NCBI GenBank assembly: GCA_025357755.1
Contig: JANXOP010000082.1
Location: 1 to 49,841 of the forward strand
DNA length: 49,841 nucleotides
Reading direction: 5' to 3'
Source of the DNA: Kofleriaceae bacterium
GTDB lineage: Bacteria > Myxococcota_A > Polyangia > Haliangiales > Haliangiaceae
In this document: positions 47,251 through 49,841 of the stretch, in pieces
Layout: each line of letters opens with the position of its first letter
How positions within the stretch are numbered: the stretch's first letter is position 1
The notes under the pieces: model-generated
Seen by the model: only the letters and a program-made list of their open reading frames with translations
Databases searched by the model: none
Told to the model about the DNA's origin: nothing
Program-made: the position numbers and the translations under genes

Positions 47251-49071
47251 GTGCCGTGCCGCCGTATCGATCGCGTGGCGTAGCTGCTTCTCGGTGAATG
47301 GCTTCTCGAGATGGGCCGAGCCTCGGTCGACGAGGAACTCGCGCGCTTGCGGCGTGAACGCACCCCCGGTGACGAACACGATGCGCTCGCGATAGTACGG
47401 TGTGAGCTGGGCGTAGAGCTCCATGCCGTTCATCTCCGGCATCATCAGGTCGCACAAGATCACGTCGAATTCCTCACCCGAACCGAGGCGAGCGAGCGCG
47501 ATACTGGCGCGGGTCACGGGCGTGACTTCGTGCTCCGGCGACAGGAGCATGGCGACGGCCCGACCGACCGCGACTTCGTCGTCGATCAGGAGGATGTGCA
47601 GCCCACGCGTGACCTCCGGGGCCGGGGCACTCGGTTCGGCGAGGGTCTTGGCCGAGGCCGCGCGCAGCACGATCCGGAACGTCGTGCCCTTGCCGAGCTC
47701 GCTGGTGACGGAGATCTCACCGCCGATCGACGTGATGATCTGGTGCGAGATGGCAAGCCCCAGCCCGATACCGATGCCGAGCGGCTTCGTCGTGAAAAAG
47801 GGATCGAAGACGCGGCCGAGGTTCTCGGCAGGGATCCCGATGCCGGTATCCTCGACCTCGACGAAGACTCGATCATCGCGGGTCGAGGTTCGCACGCGCA
47901 CCTCGGCGACCTCGCCATGGCTATCGATCATCGCGTGGGCCGCGTTGACGAGGAGGTTGAGAAACACCTGACCGAGCCGCGACGGGCTTGCATGCACGAG
48001 CGGTACGTCGGGCGCGTAGCACGTGATCAGCTTCGCTCGATGCCGCAGCTCGTTCGTCGACATCTTGATCGATGATTCGAGGATCGCGACCACGTCTACG
48101 GGACGGAGCTCGTCATCGGAGGGGCGCGTGAGCTCGCGGAGATCGCGCACGATCGAGCTGACGCGTTCCGCCGCATCGCGTGCATCCGCGAGTTGCCCCG
48201 CGTGCTGCGGCGGAAGATCGCGCGCGAGCAGCTCGAGGTTCGAGATGAGGTACGCGAGAGGATTGTTGATCTCGTGCGCGACGCCCGCCGCGAGCGTCCC
48301 CATCGACACCAGACGATCGGCGGTCGCCACCCGGGCAAACAGCTCGCGCCGTTCGGTGATGTCGTGCGCGATCACGACGTTGGCCGGATGGCCGTCGAAG
48401 TCGAGCATGATCGCCTCGGCTTCGATCACCGCGATCGATCCATCGCGCCGGATCATCCGCGATTCCGCTACGGGAGCCGTACCCTCGCGTGCGGTCTGCT
48501 CGCCGCGCGCCTTGATCAGCTCGTGATCGGCCGGATGGATGAAGTCGAGCAACGGTCGACCGACGAGGTCCGCCGCATCGTCGAAGCGCAACCCGCGAAC
48601 CGCCGCCGGGTTGATGTAGATGATGATGCCTTGGCGATGGACGATCGTCCCGATCGGCATGCGTTCGATCAGCGTGCGGAAATTTTGTTCGGAGCGCCGC
48701 AGCGAGGTCTCGCCCTCGGTCAGCTCGAGGATCACGGCGAGCGTGCAAACGCGCCCCTGAAACTCGAGGCGCGACATCTCGACGTCGACATCGAACGCAC
48801 GCCCGGCCTTCGTGATGTGCCGGCTCAGCCGCTTGAAGCGCACCTTCGAGTGTTCGCGCTCACGAGCGATCGCGTGGTCGAATTGCGGCAGCTCGTCGGT
48901 GTGGCGAAGCTCGCGGACGCTCATGACGAGGAGCTCGTCGCGCGTCCAACCGTACAGCGCACACATCGCGGCATTGACCGCGACGAGCGCGAGCGACACG
49001 CGATCGAACACGAACATCGGCCGCGGATTCGCGTCGAAGAGCACCTCGAAACCGTCCGACACCGAGCCCAC
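47239..49071 (-). CDS. Hybrid sensor histidine kinase (PAS-PAS-HisKA-HATPase-REC)
   Basis: 610 aa from GTG 49071, without membrane helices, so cytoplasmic. Two PAS domains (about 8-115 and 130-240), then HisKA with the phosphoacceptor His266 in [13 protein letters not shown], the HATPase with N-box [14 protein letters not shown]-box [13 protein letters not shown]-box FDPFFTTKP and G2 GIGLGLAIS. At the C-terminus is a receiver domain (about 490-605) with Asp541 in [12 protein letters not shown] and Lys590 in LEKPF. All catalytic residues are present. The order PAS-PAS-HK-REC without Hpt suggests it passes phosphate to a separate Hpt or acts through its receiver. No response regulator gene lies beside it. 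It shares 12 bp with the convergent DUF427 gene. Confidence 0.95.
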   Translation of the reverse strand: MGSVSDGFEVLFDANPRPMFVFDRVSLALVAVNAAMCALYGWTRDELLVMSVRELRHTDELPQFDHAIAREREHSKVRFKRLSRHITKAGRAFDVDVEMSRLEFQGRVCTLAVILELTEGETSLRRSEQNFRTLIERMPIGTIVHRQGIIIYINPAAVRGLRFDDAADLVGRPLLDFIHPADHELIKARGEQTAREGTAPVAESRMIRRDGSIAVIEAEAIMLDFDGHPANVVIAHDITERRELFARVATADRLVSMGTLAAGVAHEINNPLAYLISNLELLARDLPPQHAGQLADARDAAERVSSIVRDLRELTRPSDDELRPVDVVAILESSIKMSTNELRHRAKLITCYAPDVPLVHASPSRLGQVFLNLLVNAAHAMIDSHGEVAEVRVRTSTRDDRVFVEVEDTGIGIPAENLGRVFDPFFTTKPLGIGIGLGLAISHQIITSIGGEISVTSELGKGTTFRIVLRAASAKTLAEPSAPAPEVTRGLHILLIDDEVAVGRAVAMLLSPEHEVTPVTRASIALARLGSGEEFDVILCDLMMPEMNGMELYAQLTPYYRERIVFVTGGAFTPQAREFLVDRGSAHLEKPFTEKQLRHAIDTAARHSPA

Positions 49072-49240
49072 GCTAGCACCTGCTTCACCAAATGTGCCGG
49101 GCGTGCGCCTACCTCGGCCCCGGGGTCATACCCCCACAGTGTCGCTTGGTTACCCCAGCCTTACCCAGCTAAGTCGTTTGGATGTGACCGTCCTGCATGG
49201 CACGCATTGCGCAATACGTGCAAGTGACGTCGGGGGGATC

Positions 49241-49841
49241 ATGAAACACATCTCGCACATACGCGCACTCGGAACGGCACTCGGCCTCGCGGCGATGTTG
49301 GTCCCTGGTTGTTCCGGCGACATCACCAGTGGTGGTGGTGATGATACCGGCGGCAGCAACGACATCCCGTTCGAAGCGGTCGCGCCTGCGGTCTACGTGC
49401 CGAAGGTCAAGAATCTGATGACCGGACTCGCGGCGACCGACGCCGAGATCGCAGCCGTGGTCGCGGATCCCTCGACCTTGCGTGACGAGATCGATGGCTG
49501 GATGCAGTTGCCGGAGTTCCAGGCACGCATGCTGGATTTCTTTCGCAACGCATTCCAACAGAATCAGGTAACGCTCGCGGATCTGACCGCGAACATCGGC
49601 AACAACGCGAACAACCTGACCAACTTCAATCAGAACTATCGCGCGCGGTTCGAGCGCAGCTTGATGGATTCGTTTCCCCTGACCGCGTGGCAGCTCGTGC
49701 AAGAGGGCCGGCCGTTCACCGAGACGCTGACCACCAATCGCTTCATGTTGACGACCGCGCAGATGAGCGTGCTGTCGTACATCGACGAGCGGCCGACCGA
49801 CGACAACAACAAGACCACCGATCGGCTCGCGAATCGCCAGG
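49241..49841 (+). CDS. N-terminal part of a lipoprotein, running off the window
   Basis: 200 codons are visible from ATG 49241, with GGGGGG just upstream. Lipobox LVPGC (HIRALGTALGLAAMLVPGC). After a Gly/Asp linker (TSGGGDDTGGSNDIPFEA) come VAPAVYVPKVKNLMTGLAAT, LPEFQARMLDFFRNAFQQNQ and ERSLMDSFPLTAWQLVQEGR, ending with FTETLTTNRFMLTTAQMSVL. The last segment recalls the DUF1592/DUF1588 proteins of myxobacteria and planctomycetes, which are large secreted proteins, but the evidence is thin. The frame stays open to the right edge, so the length and C-terminal domains are unknown. Confidence 0.75.
   Translation, partial: MKHISHIRALGTALGLAAMLVPGCSGDITSGGGDDTGGSNDIPFEAVAPAVYVPKVKNLMTGLAATDAEIAAVVADPSTLRDEIDGWMQLPEFQARMLDFFRNAFQQNQVTLADLTANIGNNANNLTNFNQNYRARFERSLMDSFPLTAWQLVQEGRPFTETLTTNRFMLTTAQMSVLSYIDERPTDDNNKTTDRLANRQ

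Noticed and set aside
1-49841. tRNA, rRNA, riboswitch, phage or conjugative genes
   Set aside because: No cloverleaf, rRNA core, riboswitch core, integrase, transposase or phage structural motif was recognised on either strand, although a covariance search was not possible.

Overview
The window is GC-rich (by eye about two thirds G+C) and densely packed. It has 47 protein-coding genes or gene remnants, no recognisable rRNA, tRNA or CRISPR array, and many 4-bp ATGA/GTGA stop/start overlaps. It looks like a chromosomal segment of a myxobacterium (Myxococcota), perhaps the Haliangium/Kofleriaceae side. This is inferred from three Hanks-type Ser/Thr kinases with proline-rich or sensor tails, an FHA-type sigma-54 activator, two ECF-like sigma factors in unusual contexts, about ten lipoproteins of no known family, and TPR/PEGA-type envelope proteins. 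No taxonomic marker gene is present, so the placement is tentative.

Layout. 1-422: the 5' part of a group II intron on the minus strand, running off the left edge just downstream of a DUF3494 lipoprotein. 1456-4078: carotenoid cleavage oxygenase plus a small membrane protein, divergent from a TetR regulator, with two near-identical palindromic sites between them. 4138-8959: M61 peptidase, AAA_13-type ATPase, methyltransferase. 9009-11659: GAF/PAS/GGDEF diguanylate cyclase followed by a C-terminal remnant of a lost gene. 11666-14162: DnaB-like RecA-fold ATPase and a secreted MORN/YwqK-repeat protein. 14254-20864: a five-gene coupled operon (SGNH hydrolase, UDP-GlcNAc 2-epimerase, PimA-like GT4, MMPL/RND exporter, ArnT/PMT-like transferase) that looks like a complete glycoconjugate synthesis and export unit. 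It is the best candidate here for an undescribed pathway.

20913-29646: envelope proteins and two kinase modules. One kinase carries a pseudopilin-like outer domain and is coupled to a TPR protein. The other overlaps a sigma factor. 29647-34269: RNase D, then an ECF sigma factor operon with a membrane/TPR partner and lipoproteins. 34266-35835: small envelope proteins and an orphan Imm51 immunity protein. 35858-41062: an FHA/GGDEF-like/AAA+/Fis sigma-54 activator clustered with a Ser/Thr kinase and an unknown protein, with -24/-12-like sequences on both sides. 41066-49841: lipoproteins, a TIGR03790 protein, an M15-like peptidase with an apparent frameshift near its start, malate:quinone oxidoreductase, a DUF427 protein, a hybrid histidine kinase, and the start of another lipoprotein.

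Taken together the segment is dominated by envelope proteins and phospho-signalling. Three separate modules pair a Ser/Thr kinase with a transcription or envelope partner. Terminators are scarce: several convergent gene pairs abut or share stop codons.
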